64,000 bases of DNA from DASUAS01 sp963809795 (GTDB lineage: Bacteria > Actinomycetota > Acidimicrobiia > IMCC26256 > DASPTH01), in contig CAWELN010000007.1 of assembly GCA_963809795.1 (NCBI GenBank), positions 124,001 through 188,000 of the forward strand, given 5' to 3'. The stretch's first letter is position 1; each line of letters begins with the position of its first letter. The notes below the pieces were generated by a model, which saw only the letters and a program-made list of their open reading frames with translations, was not told the origin of the DNA and made no database searches. A program made the translations under genes and the position numbers. Below, piece after piece: positions 17,592-25,127 of the stretch.

Positions 17592-18944
17592 GTGAACGCC
17601 GACGCGGGTGGGCAGCCCGATGCACGGCTGCTGGACGCGCTCGAGGTCGCGGTGGTGGTCTTCGACCGCGACGGCAAGGTCGTGCTGGCCAACCGCCGCG
17701 CGCGCGACGACCTCGCCGCGATCGGCGAGTCGATCGACGACGACGGCGCCTTCACGTACAGCTTCGAGCTGGTCGACGAGCACGGAGAGCTGCTGCCCAC
17801 CGCCGAGCTCCCCTCGGTCCGGACGCTCCGCACCGGCGAGGTGCTGACCAACTTCGTGATGGGCCTCCGCTCGAGCGGCCGGGGCACCGCGTGGGTCATG
17901 GTCGGGACGTCGCCGGTCTCCGCCGACGACGGGTCCATCACCGCGGTGATCTGCACGTTCTTCGACATCACCGAGCAGCGCAACGCGCAACAGGCACTGC
18001 GCGCGTCGGAGGAGCGGTTCCGGCTCCTGGCCGAGAACGCGGCCGACGTGGTGTACCAGGTCACGGTGGGCCCGTCGCCGCAGTTCGAGTACGTGAACCC
18101 GGCGATCGAATCGGTGCTCGGCTACGAGGCGGAGGAGCTCTACGACAACCCGAGCCTCCTCATGAAGATCACGCACGAGGACGACATCGAGCGGCTGCAC
18201 GAGCTGGCCGCGGTCGGGGTCGACTCCGTGCAGTCGGTGCAGCTGCGGATGACCCGGCGCGACGGGATCATGATCTGGACCGAGCACCGGTTGGTACCGA
18301 TGCGCGACGCGGAAGGCGAGGTCACCGCGATCTCGGGCATCGCGCGCGACGTCACCGCGCTGAAGGTGAAGGAGGCGTACCTCAGCCACCGCGCGCTGCA
18401 CGATCCGCTCACCGGTCTGCCCAACCGCGTGCTGCTCCTCGACCGCCTCGAGGCCGCGCTGGCGCGCCTCCGGCGCCACCCGACGTTCCTCGCCGTCCTC
18501 TACCTCGACCTCGACCGCTTCAAGACGGTGAACGACAACCTCGGCCACGAGGTGGGCGACCGGCTCCTGCACGTCGTGGCGCGCCGGTTGCAGGACACGC
18601 TGCGACCGTCCGACAGCGTCGCCCGCCTCGGTGGCGACGAGTTCGCCGCCATCCTGCCCGACCTCGGTGACGCCCAGGAGGCGGTCCAGATCGCGGAACG
18701 CCTGCTCGCCGCGGTCTCGGAACCGGTCGACCTGGGCGAGGGCGACCTCGTCACCACCGTGAGCATCGGCATCGCCGGCGGCGGCGACGGTGGCGCCAGC
18801 GCGGCCGAGCTGCTGCGCCGGGCCGACTTCGCCATGTACACGGCCAAGGACCGGGGCCGGGCCCGGGTCGAGTCCTACGACGACCTCGCCGGGGCCGACC
18901 GCGCCGGACCCGAGCCCCCGGGCGGCACGGCACCCGACCGTTAA
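17592..18944 (+). CDS. PAS-PAS-GGDEF diguanylate cyclase
   Basis: 450-residue cytoplasmic signalling protein. Two PAS domains (residues about 8-135 and 145-265; the second carries FEYVNPAIESVLGYEAEEL) are followed by a GGDEF domain (about 275-430). The active-site loop RLGGDEF is intact, and the inhibitory I-site RPSD lies exactly five residues upstream (RxxD-x5-GGDEF), so product inhibition by cyclic-di-GMP is expected. No EAL domain or membrane segment is present. GTG 17592 directly follows the hflX stop with one base between. Its TAA stop is part of the dapC promoter hexamer. Confidence 0.88.
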   Translation: MNADAGGQPDARLLDALEVAVVVFDRDGKVVLANRRARDDLAAIGESIDDDGAFTYSFELVDEHGELLPTAELPSVRTLRTGEVLTNFVMGLRSSGRGTAWVMVGTSPVSADDGSITAVICTFFDITEQRNAQQALRASEERFRLLAENAADVVYQVTVGPSPQFEYVNPAIESVLGYEAEELYDNPSLLMKITHEDDIERLHELAAVGVDSVQSVQLRMTRRDGIMIWTEHRLVPMRDAEGEVTAISGIARDVTALKVKEAYLSHRALHDPLTGLPNRVLLLDRLEAALARLRRHPTFLAVLYLDLDRFKTVNDNLGHEVGDRLLHVVARRLQDTLRPSDSVARLGGDEFAAILPDLGDAQEAVQIAERLLAAVSEPVDLGEGDLVTTVSIGIAGGGDGGASAAELLRRADFAMYTAKDRGRARVESYDDLAGADRAGPEPPGGTAPDR

Positions 18945-18953
18945 CCTCCGCTG

Positions 18954-20099
18954 ATGGCCTTCGTCCCGCCGCCGTACCCGCACGATCGCCTCGGCCCGGT
19001 GCGGGCGGTGGCGGCGGCGGTGCCCGGCGGCATGGTCGACGCGTCGGTCGGCACGCCGGTCGACCCGATGCCCGACGTCGTCGTCCGCGCGCTCGCCGAC
19101 GCGGCGCCCGGTGCCACCGGCTACCCACCCACCATCGGCAGCCCCGCGCTGCGGGAGGCGGCGGCGGCGTGGATCGCGCGCCGCTTCGGCTGCGTGGTCA
19201 CCACCGACGAGGTGGTTCCGTGCATCGGCACCAAGGAGCTGGTCGCGTCGCTGCCGCGGGTGCTCTCGCTGCGCGATCCGTCACGCGACACCGTGCTCTA
19301 CCCGGCGGTCGCGTATCCCACCTACGAGATGGGCGCCCTGCTCGGCGGGCTGCGGCCGGTGCCGGTGCCGGTCGACGACGGCTGGCACCTCGACCTGGCG
19401 CGGGTCGACCCCGCCGACGCGGCGCGGGCGCTGGTGCTCTGGCTCAACGACCCCGGCAACCCCACCGGCGTCACCGCCACTCCTGCTCGGATGCGGGACG
19501 CGGTCGAGTGGGCGCGGGCGCGCGGCGTGGTGGTGGCCAGCGACGAGTGCTACGCCGAGTTCACCTACGACGCCCATGGCGTGCCCGCCGCGCCGGTGAC
19601 CGCCCTCGCCGCGGGCAGCGACGGCGTGCTCGCGGTGCACTCCTTGTCGAAGCGCTCGAACATGGCCGGGCTGCGCTCGGGCTTCGTCGCCGGCGACCGG
19701 GCGCTGGTCGGCTATCTCGGTGAGGTGCGCAAGCACGGCGGGCTCATGATGCCGGCGCCGGTGCAGGCCGCCACGGTGGCCGCGCTCGGCGACGACGAGC
19801 ACGTCGCCGAGCAGCGCGACCGCTACGCGCGCCGCCGCGCCGTCGTGCTCCCGGCGCTCGAGGCGCGCGGGCTGGTGCACGACGGCGGTTCGTCCACCTT
19901 CTACCTGTGGCTGCGCGACGCCGACCGGGCCCGTGACGGCTGGGCCATCGCCGACGACCTCGCCACCACCGGTCTGGTGGTGGCGCCGGGCGACTTCTAC
20001 GGCGACGCGAGCACCGACCACGTTCGCGTCGCGCTGACCCTCACCGACGACCAGGTGGCGCTCGTCGCCGACCGGGCGACCGCCGGTATCAACGCCTGA
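18954..20099 (+). CDS. dapC: Succinyldiaminopimelate transaminase DapC
   Basis: 381-residue fold-type I PLP aminotransferase. NDPGNPTGV and the Schiff-base lysine in HSLSKRSNMAGLR are present. SKRSNMAGLRSGF is characteristic of actinobacterial DapC, which transaminates N-succinyl-2-amino-6-oxopimelate. dapD and dapE follow at once, which makes the assignment firm. ATG 18954 is preceded by TAACCT (18942-18947) exactly 6 nt away and has no Shine-Dalgarno, so leaderless transcription is likely. Confidence 0.9.
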   Translation: MAFVPPPYPHDRLGPVRAVAAAVPGGMVDASVGTPVDPMPDVVVRALADAAPGATGYPPTIGSPALREAAAAWIARRFGCVVTTDEVVPCIGTKELVASLPRVLSLRDPSRDTVLYPAVAYPTYEMGALLGGLRPVPVPVDDGWHLDLARVDPADAARALVLWLNDPGNPTGVTATPARMRDAVEWARARGVVVASDECYAEFTYDAHGVPAAPVTALAAGSDGVLAVHSLSKRSNMAGLRSGFVAGDRALVGYLGEVRKHGGLMMPAPVQAATVAALGDDEHVAEQRDRYARRRAVVLPALEARGLVHDGGSSTFYLWLRDADRARDGWAIADDLATTGLVVAPGDFYGDASTDHVRVALTLTDDQVALVADRATAGINA

Positions 20100-20129
20100 C
20101 CGGGTCGGCGCGACCTCTAGCCTGAGCGC

Positions 20130-20969
20130 ATGGCCGAATCGCGGGAAGCGCTCGAGAAGACGATCACCGCACTGTGGGAGGGTCGCGACGACCTGGCCTC
20201 GGTGCTGCCGGACGACGAAGCACGCGTCGCGGTCCGCCAGGCGATCGAGCTCCTCGACCGCGGCGACGCCCGGGTGGCGGAGCTGGTGAACGGCGAGGTC
20301 GTCGTGCACGAGTGGTTGAAGTACGCGGTGCTGCTGCTCTTCCGCCTCTCCCAGATGGAGACGATCGAGCTCGGGCCGTTCGAGTACGCCGACAAGATCC
20401 CGCTGAAGGGCGACTTCCAGCGCCACGGCGTGCGGGTGGTACCGGGGGCCTCGGCGCGGTGGGGCTCGTACCTCGCGCCGGGCGCGGTGATGATGCCGAG
20501 CTACGTCAACATCGGTGCCCGTGTCGGCGCCGACTCGATGGTCGACACCTGGGCCACGGTCGGTTCGTGCGCGCAGATCGGCGACCGTGTGCACCTGTCG
20601 GGCGGGGTGGGCATCGGCGGGGTGCTCGAACCGCCGCAGGCCGCGCCGGTCCTCGTCGGCGACGACAGCATGATCGGCTCGCGCTGCATCGTGGCCGAGG
20701 GCGCGCGCGTCGGCAACGGCGTCGTGCTCGGGGCCGGCTGCATCCTCACCGGGTCGATCCCCGTCATCGACGCCGAGACCGGCGAAGAGCTGTCGCGCGG
20801 GATCGTGCCCGACTGGTGCGTCGCCATCTCCGCCACTCGGGCCCGCACGTATGCCGGCGGGGAATTCGGGTTGCCGTGCGTGCTCGTGGTGAAGCGCCTC
20901 ACCGAGGGCGAGCGCCACGACAAGTCGAAGCTGAACCAGATCCTGCGCGACCACGGCGCGGCGACGTGA
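20130..20969 (+). CDS. dapD: 2,3,4,5-tetrahydropyridine-2,6-dicarboxylate N-succinyltransferase DapD
   Basis: 279-residue left-handed beta-helix acyltransferase that succinylates tetrahydrodipicolinate. Hexapeptide repeats are clear (NIGARVGADSMVDTWATVGS, then GDDSMIGSRCIVAEGARVGN). The order dapC-dapD-dapE and the KLNQILR-type C-terminus support the actinobacterial DapD form. TAGCCT at 20118-20123 ends 6 nt before ATG 20130, suggesting its own leaderless promoter. The stop overlaps the dapE GTG. Confidence 0.93.
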   Translation: MAESREALEKTITALWEGRDDLASVLPDDEARVAVRQAIELLDRGDARVAELVNGEVVVHEWLKYAVLLLFRLSQMETIELGPFEYADKIPLKGDFQRHGVRVVPGASARWGSYLAPGAVMMPSYVNIGARVGADSMVDTWATVGSCAQIGDRVHLSGGVGIGGVLEPPQAAPVLVGDDSMIGSRCIVAEGARVGNGVVLGAGCILTGSIPVIDAETGEELSRGIVPDWCVAISATRARTYAGGEFGLPCVLVVKRLTEGERHDKSKLNQILRDHGAAT

Positions 20970-22087
20970 CCAGCCCATCGGTGGCGACCTCCGTGGTCGA
21001 CGTCGACGCCGGCGATCTCCTCGCGCTCACGACCGCGCTGGTCGCGGTCCGCTCGGAGAGCCACCACGAGGCCGAGCTCGCCGACCTCGTCGAGTCGCGC
21101 CTCCGGGCGCGCGCGCCGTCGCTCACCATCGATCGCATCGATACGAACGTGATCGCGCGCACGACGCTCGGCCGCGACCGCCGGGTCGTCCTCGGCGGTC
21201 ACCTCGACACCGTGCCCGCCAACGCGGGGAACGAAGTGCCGCGGGTCGAGGGCGACGTCCTCCACGGGCTGGGCTCGGCCGACATGAAGGGCGGCCTCGC
21301 GGTGTTGCTCCGCCTGGCCGAGGTGCTGCACCGCGACCCGGCGCCGGCCCGCCACGACGTGACCCTGGCGTTCTACGAGTGCGAGGAGGTCCGCGACGAG
21401 TTCAACGGGCTGGGGAAGGTGTTCGCCGCCCGGCCCGAGGTGCTCGCGGCCGACTTCGCGGTGCTGCTCGAGCCCACCGACGGGTGGGTCGAAGCCGGGT
21501 GCCAGGGCGTGCTCGTCGCCCGCGCCGGGTTCGACGGCGAGCGCGCCCACGCCGCCCGGCCGTGGATGGGCCGCAACGCCATCCACCGCGCCTCCGAGGT
21601 GCTCGCCCGCCTCGCCGCCCACCGCACCGACGTCGTCGACGTCGACGGGCTCGAGTTCCGGGAGGCGTTCCAGGTCGTCGGCATCGAGGGCGGGATCCCC
21701 GACAAGCACAACGTCGTGCCCGACCGCTGCACCATCACCGTGAACCGCCGGTTCGCGCCGAAGTACTCGCCCGAGGAGGCGGAAGCGCAGGTGCGGGCGA
21801 TGCTCGAGGGCGCCGACGACGTCGAGATCCTCCAGGCGCAGGCCGCGGCGCCGCCGAACCTCGCCAACCCGCTGGTCGACGACTTCGTGCGCGGCCTCTC
21901 GCTCCCCGTGCGACCCAAGCTCGGGTGGACCGACGTCGCCCGCTTCGCGTCCCGTGGGATCCCCGCGCTCAATTTCGGGCCCGGCGACCCGACCATCGCC
22001 CACACCCAGGGCGAGCTCGTGACGCGGGCGTCGATCGATCAGGCGTACGCCACGCTCGCCGGGTTCGTCGGCGTGGCGCACGCCTGA
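20966..22087 (+). CDS. dapE: Succinyl-diaminopimelate desuccinylase DapE
   Basis: 373-residue M20-family zinc hydrolase releasing LL-diaminopimelate. Metal-binding and catalytic positions are visible: GGHLDTVP (His and following Asp), SADMKGG (bridging Asp), FYECEEV (catalytic Glu then metal Glu) and the C-terminal His in IAHTQGE. GTG 20966 overlaps the dapD stop (GTGA). With dapC and dapD this completes the succinylase branch; the product is the substrate of the Ser-variant DapF upstream. Confidence 0.93.
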   Translation: MTSPSVATSVVDVDAGDLLALTTALVAVRSESHHEAELADLVESRLRARAPSLTIDRIDTNVIARTTLGRDRRVVLGGHLDTVPANAGNEVPRVEGDVLHGLGSADMKGGLAVLLRLAEVLHRDPAPARHDVTLAFYECEEVRDEFNGLGKVFAARPEVLAADFAVLLEPTDGWVEAGCQGVLVARAGFDGERAHAARPWMGRNAIHRASEVLARLAAHRTDVVDVDGLEFREAFQVVGIEGGIPDKHNVVPDRCTITVNRRFAPKYSPEEAEAQVRAMLEGADDVEILQAQAAAPPNLANPLVDDFVRGLSLPVRPKLGWTDVARFASRGIPALNFGPGDPTIAHTQGELVTRASIDQAYATLAGFVGVAHA

Positions 22088-22149
22088 GCCCGGCGTGCAC
22101 CGCGTGGTCCGGTCGAGGCGCCGGTTCGCCGACGAGGGCTGACGGAAGG

Positions 22150-22776
22150 TCAGAAGCGCCGGAGGAGCGAGACGACCTTGCCGTAGATCGTGACGTCGCG
22201 CGGGTCGAAGACCATCTCGTCCATCGTGGAGTTCTCGGGCCGGAGCACGATCTTGTTGCGCCGCCGGAGGAACGTCTTGACCGTGGCCTCGCCGCCCGGG
22301 ATGCCGGCGATGACGGTGTCGCCCGGCGCCGCCTCCGGCTGCTGGCGCACCACGACGTAGTCGCCGTCGAAGATGCCGGCCTCGATCATGGAGTCGCCGC
22401 GGACCCGGAGCATGTAGAGGACGCCGTCGCCGGTGAAGTCCTCGGGCACCGGCAGCGTCTCCTCGATGTTCTCCGCCGCCAGCACGCCGGTCCCGGCGGC
22501 GACGTCGCCGACCAGCGGGACGTGCCGCACCGGCCGCCGCTCGATGGGTGCGCCCGACTCGACGTCGAGGTGGACCTCGAGGGCGCGGGGCTTCGTGGGG
22601 TCGCGGGTGAGGTAGCCCTTGTCCTGCAGCGCCGCCAGGTGCGCGTGCACCGTCGAGCTCGAGGAGAGACCGACCGCCTCGCCGATCTCCCGAACGCTCG
22701 GGGGGTAGCCCCGGTGGCGGACCTCGGCGTCGATGAACTCGAGGACCTGGCGCTGGCGGGGGGTCAGATCGGTCAT
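22150..22776 (-). CDS. lexA: LexA repressor
   Basis: 208-residue SOS repressor and self-cleaving peptidase. The N-terminal winged helix includes LTPRQRQVLEFIDAEV and SVREIGEAVGLSSSSTVHAH. The cleavage dipeptide is Ala-Gly in GDVAAGTG. The catalytic Ser is in GDSMIEAGI and the Lys is in GGEATVKTF. On the minus strand TACCGT ends 6 nt before ATG, giving a leaderless-type promoter, and three SOS boxes lie within 110 nt upstream, so autoregulation is expected. It is divergent from the LysM gene, as in mycobacteria. Confidence 0.97.
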   Translation of the reverse strand: MTDLTPRQRQVLEFIDAEVRHRGYPPSVREIGEAVGLSSSSTVHAHLAALQDKGYLTRDPTKPRALEVHLDVESGAPIERRPVRHVPLVGDVAAGTGVLAAENIEETLPVPEDFTGDGVLYMLRVRGDSMIEAGIFDGDYVVVRQQPEAAPGDTVIAGIPGGEATVKTFLRRRNKIVLRPENSTMDEMVFDPRDVTIYGKVVSLLRRF

Positions 22777-22809
22777 CGGGCGACGGTACCACGATCGTGT
22801 GTTCGGGGC

Positions 22810-22821
22810 AAACACCCGTTC
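22810..22821. promoter_or_regulatory. Imperfect LexA box near the lexA promoter
   Basis: AAAC-ACCC-GTTC, one mismatch from GAAC-N4-GTTC, 34 nt upstream of the lexA start. Close to the expected -35 region of lexA. Confidence 0.5.
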
Positions 22822-22849
22822 GGATTTTCTCCTCCGACCCCTTGACCCC

Positions 22850-22861
22850 GAACAGGGGTTC
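22850..22861. promoter_or_regulatory. LexA SOS box (lexA/LysM intergenic, box 1)
   Basis: GAAC-AGGG-GTTC with flanking C and G, a perfect core, 74 nt upstream of the lexA start. Confidence 0.85.
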
Positions 22862-22873
22862 GTGCGACGCTGC

Positions 22874-22885
22874 GAACATCCGTTC
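22874..22885. promoter_or_regulatory. LexA SOS box (lexA/LysM intergenic, box 2)
   Basis: GAAC-ATCC-GTTC within CGAAC...GTTCG. Its centre is 24 nt from box 1. It lies upstream of the putative LysM promoter and can serve either divergent gene. Confidence 0.85.
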
Positions 22886-22921
22886 GGTGGCCGACGGTCC
22901 TCCGGGGCGGGCCTCGGATGA

Positions 22922-22944
22922 GTGTCACACCCCCGTGGTTCGCT
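22922..22944 (+). promoter_or_regulatory. Putative DNA-damage promoter of the LysM gene, same type as recA
   Basis: GTGTCACAC, 8 nt, TTCGCT. The block and spacing repeat those found before recA at 11898-11920, but the -10 hexamer is TTNNNT rather than TANNNT. The shared 13-mer AGTGTCACACCCC argues for a common regulator. Confidence 0.4.
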
Positions 22945-22972
22945 CTCGATACGGGCCGAACGTACGAGAGCG

Positions 22973-23009
22973 GACCACACGAAGTGCAGACCACACGCAG
23001 TGCAGACCA
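22973..23009 (+). repeat. 16-bp tandem repeat in the LysM leader
   Basis: GACCACACGAAGTGCA at 22973-22988 and GACCACACGCAGTGCA at 22989-23004 differ at one position, followed by a partial third unit GACCA. It lies between the putative promoter and the ribosome-binding site (AGGAG, 23008-23012). Confidence 0.8.
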
Positions 23010-23022
23010 GGAGCAGAGGCCA

Positions 23023-23442
23023 GTGAGCCGAGCAGGTGTCATCACGATCACGACCCGGGCCACGGCACGGCAGCGACCCACGACGCTGCCGTACCGGACC
23101 GCCGTTGCCACCGGCGCGGCCCCGGTCGTCAGCCGCGCCACCTACTGGCGTCGACGCATCCTCGTCGGCGTCCTGGCGGTGCTGCTGGTGCTCGTGATGG
23201 CGCAGGCGGGTGCTGCGCTCGGGGGTTCCTCCCTCGCCACCCCCGAGCGCCGCCCAGCCTCCACGTCGGAATCGGCCCGCACGTCCGGCCCCAGCACGGT
23301 CGTCCGCCCGGGCGACTCGCTGTGGTCGGTGGCCGCCCGCCTCGCGCCCGGCGCCGACCCCCGCCCGGTCGTCGACGCGCTGGCGGCCGCCCGGCACGGC
23401 ACGATCCTGGTGCCGGGGGAGACCATCGAGTGGGACGGCTGA
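23023..23442 (+). CDS. LysM domain membrane protein, likely SOS cell-division suppressor (YneA/ChiZ type)
   Basis: 139-residue protein with a short basic N-terminus, one membrane segment (LVGVLAVLLVLVMAQAGAAL) and a C-terminal LysM domain (TVVRPGDSLWSVAARLAPGADP ... LVPGETIEW order). Divergent placement from lexA followed by nrdR is the neighbourhood of Rv2719c/ChiZ in Mycobacterium and YneA-like genes elsewhere, which block division during the SOS response. GTG 23023 is chosen because AGGAG lies 10 nt upstream; an in-frame start at 22918 would lie inside the promoter element. Two perfect SOS boxes lie upstream. Confidence 0.78.
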   Translation: MSRAGVITITTRATARQRPTTLPYRTAVATGAAPVVSRATYWRRRILVGVLAVLLVLVMAQAGAALGGSSLATPERRPASTSESARTSGPSTVVRPGDSLWSVAARLAPGADPRPVVDALAAARHGTILVPGETIEWDG

Positions 23443-23464
23443 GCCCCGTCCCGCGCCCCGTCGC

Positions 23465-23512
23465 CCACGGCGGCCCAGGTACCCGCCTCGGCGGGCGGCC
23501 GGGCCGCCGTGG
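23465..23512. terminator. Long hairpin after the LysM gene
   Basis: CCACGGCGGCCC at 23465-23476 pairs perfectly with GGGCCGCCGTGG at 23501-23512. The 24-nt loop contains a second short stem (CCCGCC/GGCGGG). It starts 23 nt after the stop codon. No T-run. Confidence 0.65.
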
Positions 23513-23570
23513 CTGCGCCCGCCGCGTCGATGACGCGACACGACCCCGCCGTCCGCGCAAGACTCCGCCC

Positions 23571-24458
23571 ATGCAGAACAACCACGACAACTGGGGACGG
23601 TGGGGCGACGACGACGAGCGCGGCTCGCTGAACCTGCTCACACCGGAACGGGTCCTGGCGGCCACACGCGCGTGCACCACCGGCAAGGTCTACAGCCTGT
23701 CGTTGCCGATCCAGCGCGAGGGCGTGCCGATCTTCGACTACCGCGGCGCGCCGCAGCGGCTCACGCTCACCAGCGCGAGCGACGGTGACCGCATGTCGGA
23801 GTACGGCGCCGCGCCCGGCGTGGGCGCCAACGAGGACGTGCTGGTGCTCGCGTCGCACAGCATCACCCACATGGACGCGCTGTCGCACGTGTTCACGGAC
23901 GAGGGGATCTACAACGGGTTCCCGCGCGACGAGTTCACCGCCATCGGCGGCGCGCCGCACTGCGACATCCGCGCCACCGGCACGTTCGCGGGGCGAGGCG
24001 TCCTGCTCGACCTGCCCGCGCACCAGGGCGTCGACTGGCTCGAGCCGGGCCAGGTCGTCGACCGGGCGCAGCTCGAGGCGTGCGCCGACGCGCAGGGCAC
24101 CGAGGTGCGCCCCGGCGACATCCTCCTCGTCCGCACCGGCTGGCTCGACCTCTTCGCCACCGGCGCCGGCGACTACGCGCAACCCGGGCTCGGCGTCGAC
24201 GCGGTGTCGTTCGTCGACGATCACGAGATCGCCGCGGTCGGCGCCGACAACGCCGCCATCGAGTGCATCCCGTTCGACGACGACGTGTTCCTCGCCGTCC
24301 ACATCGAGCTGCTGGTCAAGCGCGGGATCACGCTGATGGAGCACCTGCAGCTGGGCGAGCTCGCGGCCGACGGGTGTCACGAGTTCCTCTTCAGCGTGGG
24401 CGCGCTCCCCGTCACCGGCGCGGCCGGGAGCCCGATCAACCCGGTGGCGATCGGGTGA
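23571..24458 (+). CDS. Cyclase-family (kynurenine formamidase-like) metal hydrolase
   Basis: 295-residue protein of the cyclase/KynB-like superfamily (PF04199). The metal motif, HxGTHxDxxxH in the family, reads HSITHMDALSH (residues about 102-112). The downstream GDILLVRTGW and a C-terminal HIELLVKRG support the family. The substrate is unknown; relatives hydrolyse N-formylkynurenine, cyclic amides or isatin. It interrupts the usual LysM-nrdR order. AAGACT ends 6 nt before ATG 23571, so it probably has its own leaderless promoter. Confidence 0.8.
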   Translation: MQNNHDNWGRWGDDDERGSLNLLTPERVLAATRACTTGKVYSLSLPIQREGVPIFDYRGAPQRLTLTSASDGDRMSEYGAAPGVGANEDVLVLASHSITHMDALSHVFTDEGIYNGFPRDEFTAIGGAPHCDIRATGTFAGRGVLLDLPAHQGVDWLEPGQVVDRAQLEACADAQGTEVRPGDILLVRTGWLDLFATGAGDYAQPGLGVDAVSFVDDHEIAAVGADNAAIECIPFDDDVFLAVHIELLVKRGITLMEHLQLGELAADGCHEFLFSVGALPVTGAAGSPINPVAIG

Positions 24459-24503
24459 TCGCGCCACCGCGCCGGCGCGCGTCGCGCGGGATACGGTGGC
24501 CGG

Positions 24504-24977
24504 GTGCGCTGCCCGTTCTGCTCGGCCGACGACGACAAGGTCGTCGACTCGCGCCCGGCGGACGACCTGGCGGCGGTCCGCCGCCGCCGGGAGTGCCTGG
24601 CCTGCGGGCGCCGGTTCACCACCTACGAACGGGTGGAGGAGCTGCCGGTGGTGGTGGTGAAGCGCTCCGGCGTGAAGGAGCCGTTCGACGTCGAGAAGCT
24701 GCGGGGCGGCATCGAGCGAGCGGTGGCGGGGAGCGTCATCGACTCGGCGGCGGTCGAGGCGCTCGCCCACGAGATCGAGGAGCGGGCCCGGGCGGCCGGC
24801 CCCGAGGTGAGCTCGGAGATGGTCGGCCTGGCCGTCCTCGAACGTCTCCGCCAGCTCGACCCGGTGTCGTACGTCCGGTTCGCGTCGGTCTACAAGGGCT
24901 TCGAAGACGTGGGTGACTTCGAGCGCGAGGTGGTCGAGCTGCAGAAGTCGACGGCCCCGAAGCGCCGCCCGCAGTAA
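24504..24977 (+). CDS. nrdR: Transcriptional regulator NrdR
   Basis: 157-residue repressor of ribonucleotide reductase genes. The zinc ribbon is CPFC ... CLACGRRFTTYER, followed by an ATP-cone (KRSGVKEPFDVEKLRGGIERA) that senses ATP/dATP. GTG 24504 is preceded by TACGGT ending 6 nt upstream. nrdJ follows after 150 nt, and a perfect inverted repeat that fits a NrdR box sits in that gap, so the pair forms a feedback unit. Confidence 0.96.
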   Translation: MRCPFCSADDDKVVDSRPADDLAAVRRRRECLACGRRFTTYERVEELPVVVVKRSGVKEPFDVEKLRGGIERAVAGSVIDSAAVEALAHEIEERARAAGPEVSSEMVGLAVLERLRQLDPVSYVRFASVYKGFEDVGDFEREVVELQKSTAPKRRPQ

Positions 24978-25067
24978 CCCTCCGGTTTCCCCCGCGAAAC
25001 CCTTGCAATCACATCGCTGTAGTTCTACCTTTGTCATCCCACCCCATGTGGGGCGGGAATCCTTCCG

Positions 25068-25087
25068 AACCACAATATGTTGTGGTT
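25068..25087. promoter_or_regulatory. NrdR box upstream of nrdJ
   Basis: AACCACAA-TATG-TTGTGGTT, perfect 8-bp arms, matches the A/T-centred 16-20 bp NrdR operator pattern and stands out from the GC-rich surroundings. It lies 41-60 nt before the nrdJ start. NrdR usually needs two boxes; a weaker candidate is AATCACA-TCGC-TGTAGTT just upstream (about 25007-25024). Confidence 0.8.
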
Positions 25088-25127
25088 TTTCGCGTCCCTC
25101 GAGAGCACCCAGGAAAGCGAGACACGC

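Noticed and set aside
22918..23022. Earlier in-frame start (22918) for the LysM protein
   Set aside because: It would begin inside the GTGTCACAC promoter element and add 35 residues translated from the tandem repeat; GTG 23023 has a good ribosome site.
24978..25127. Cobalamin riboswitch before the B12-dependent reductase
   Set aside because: I see no B12-box-like sequence, the leader is only about 150 nt, and the region is explained by the NrdR box.
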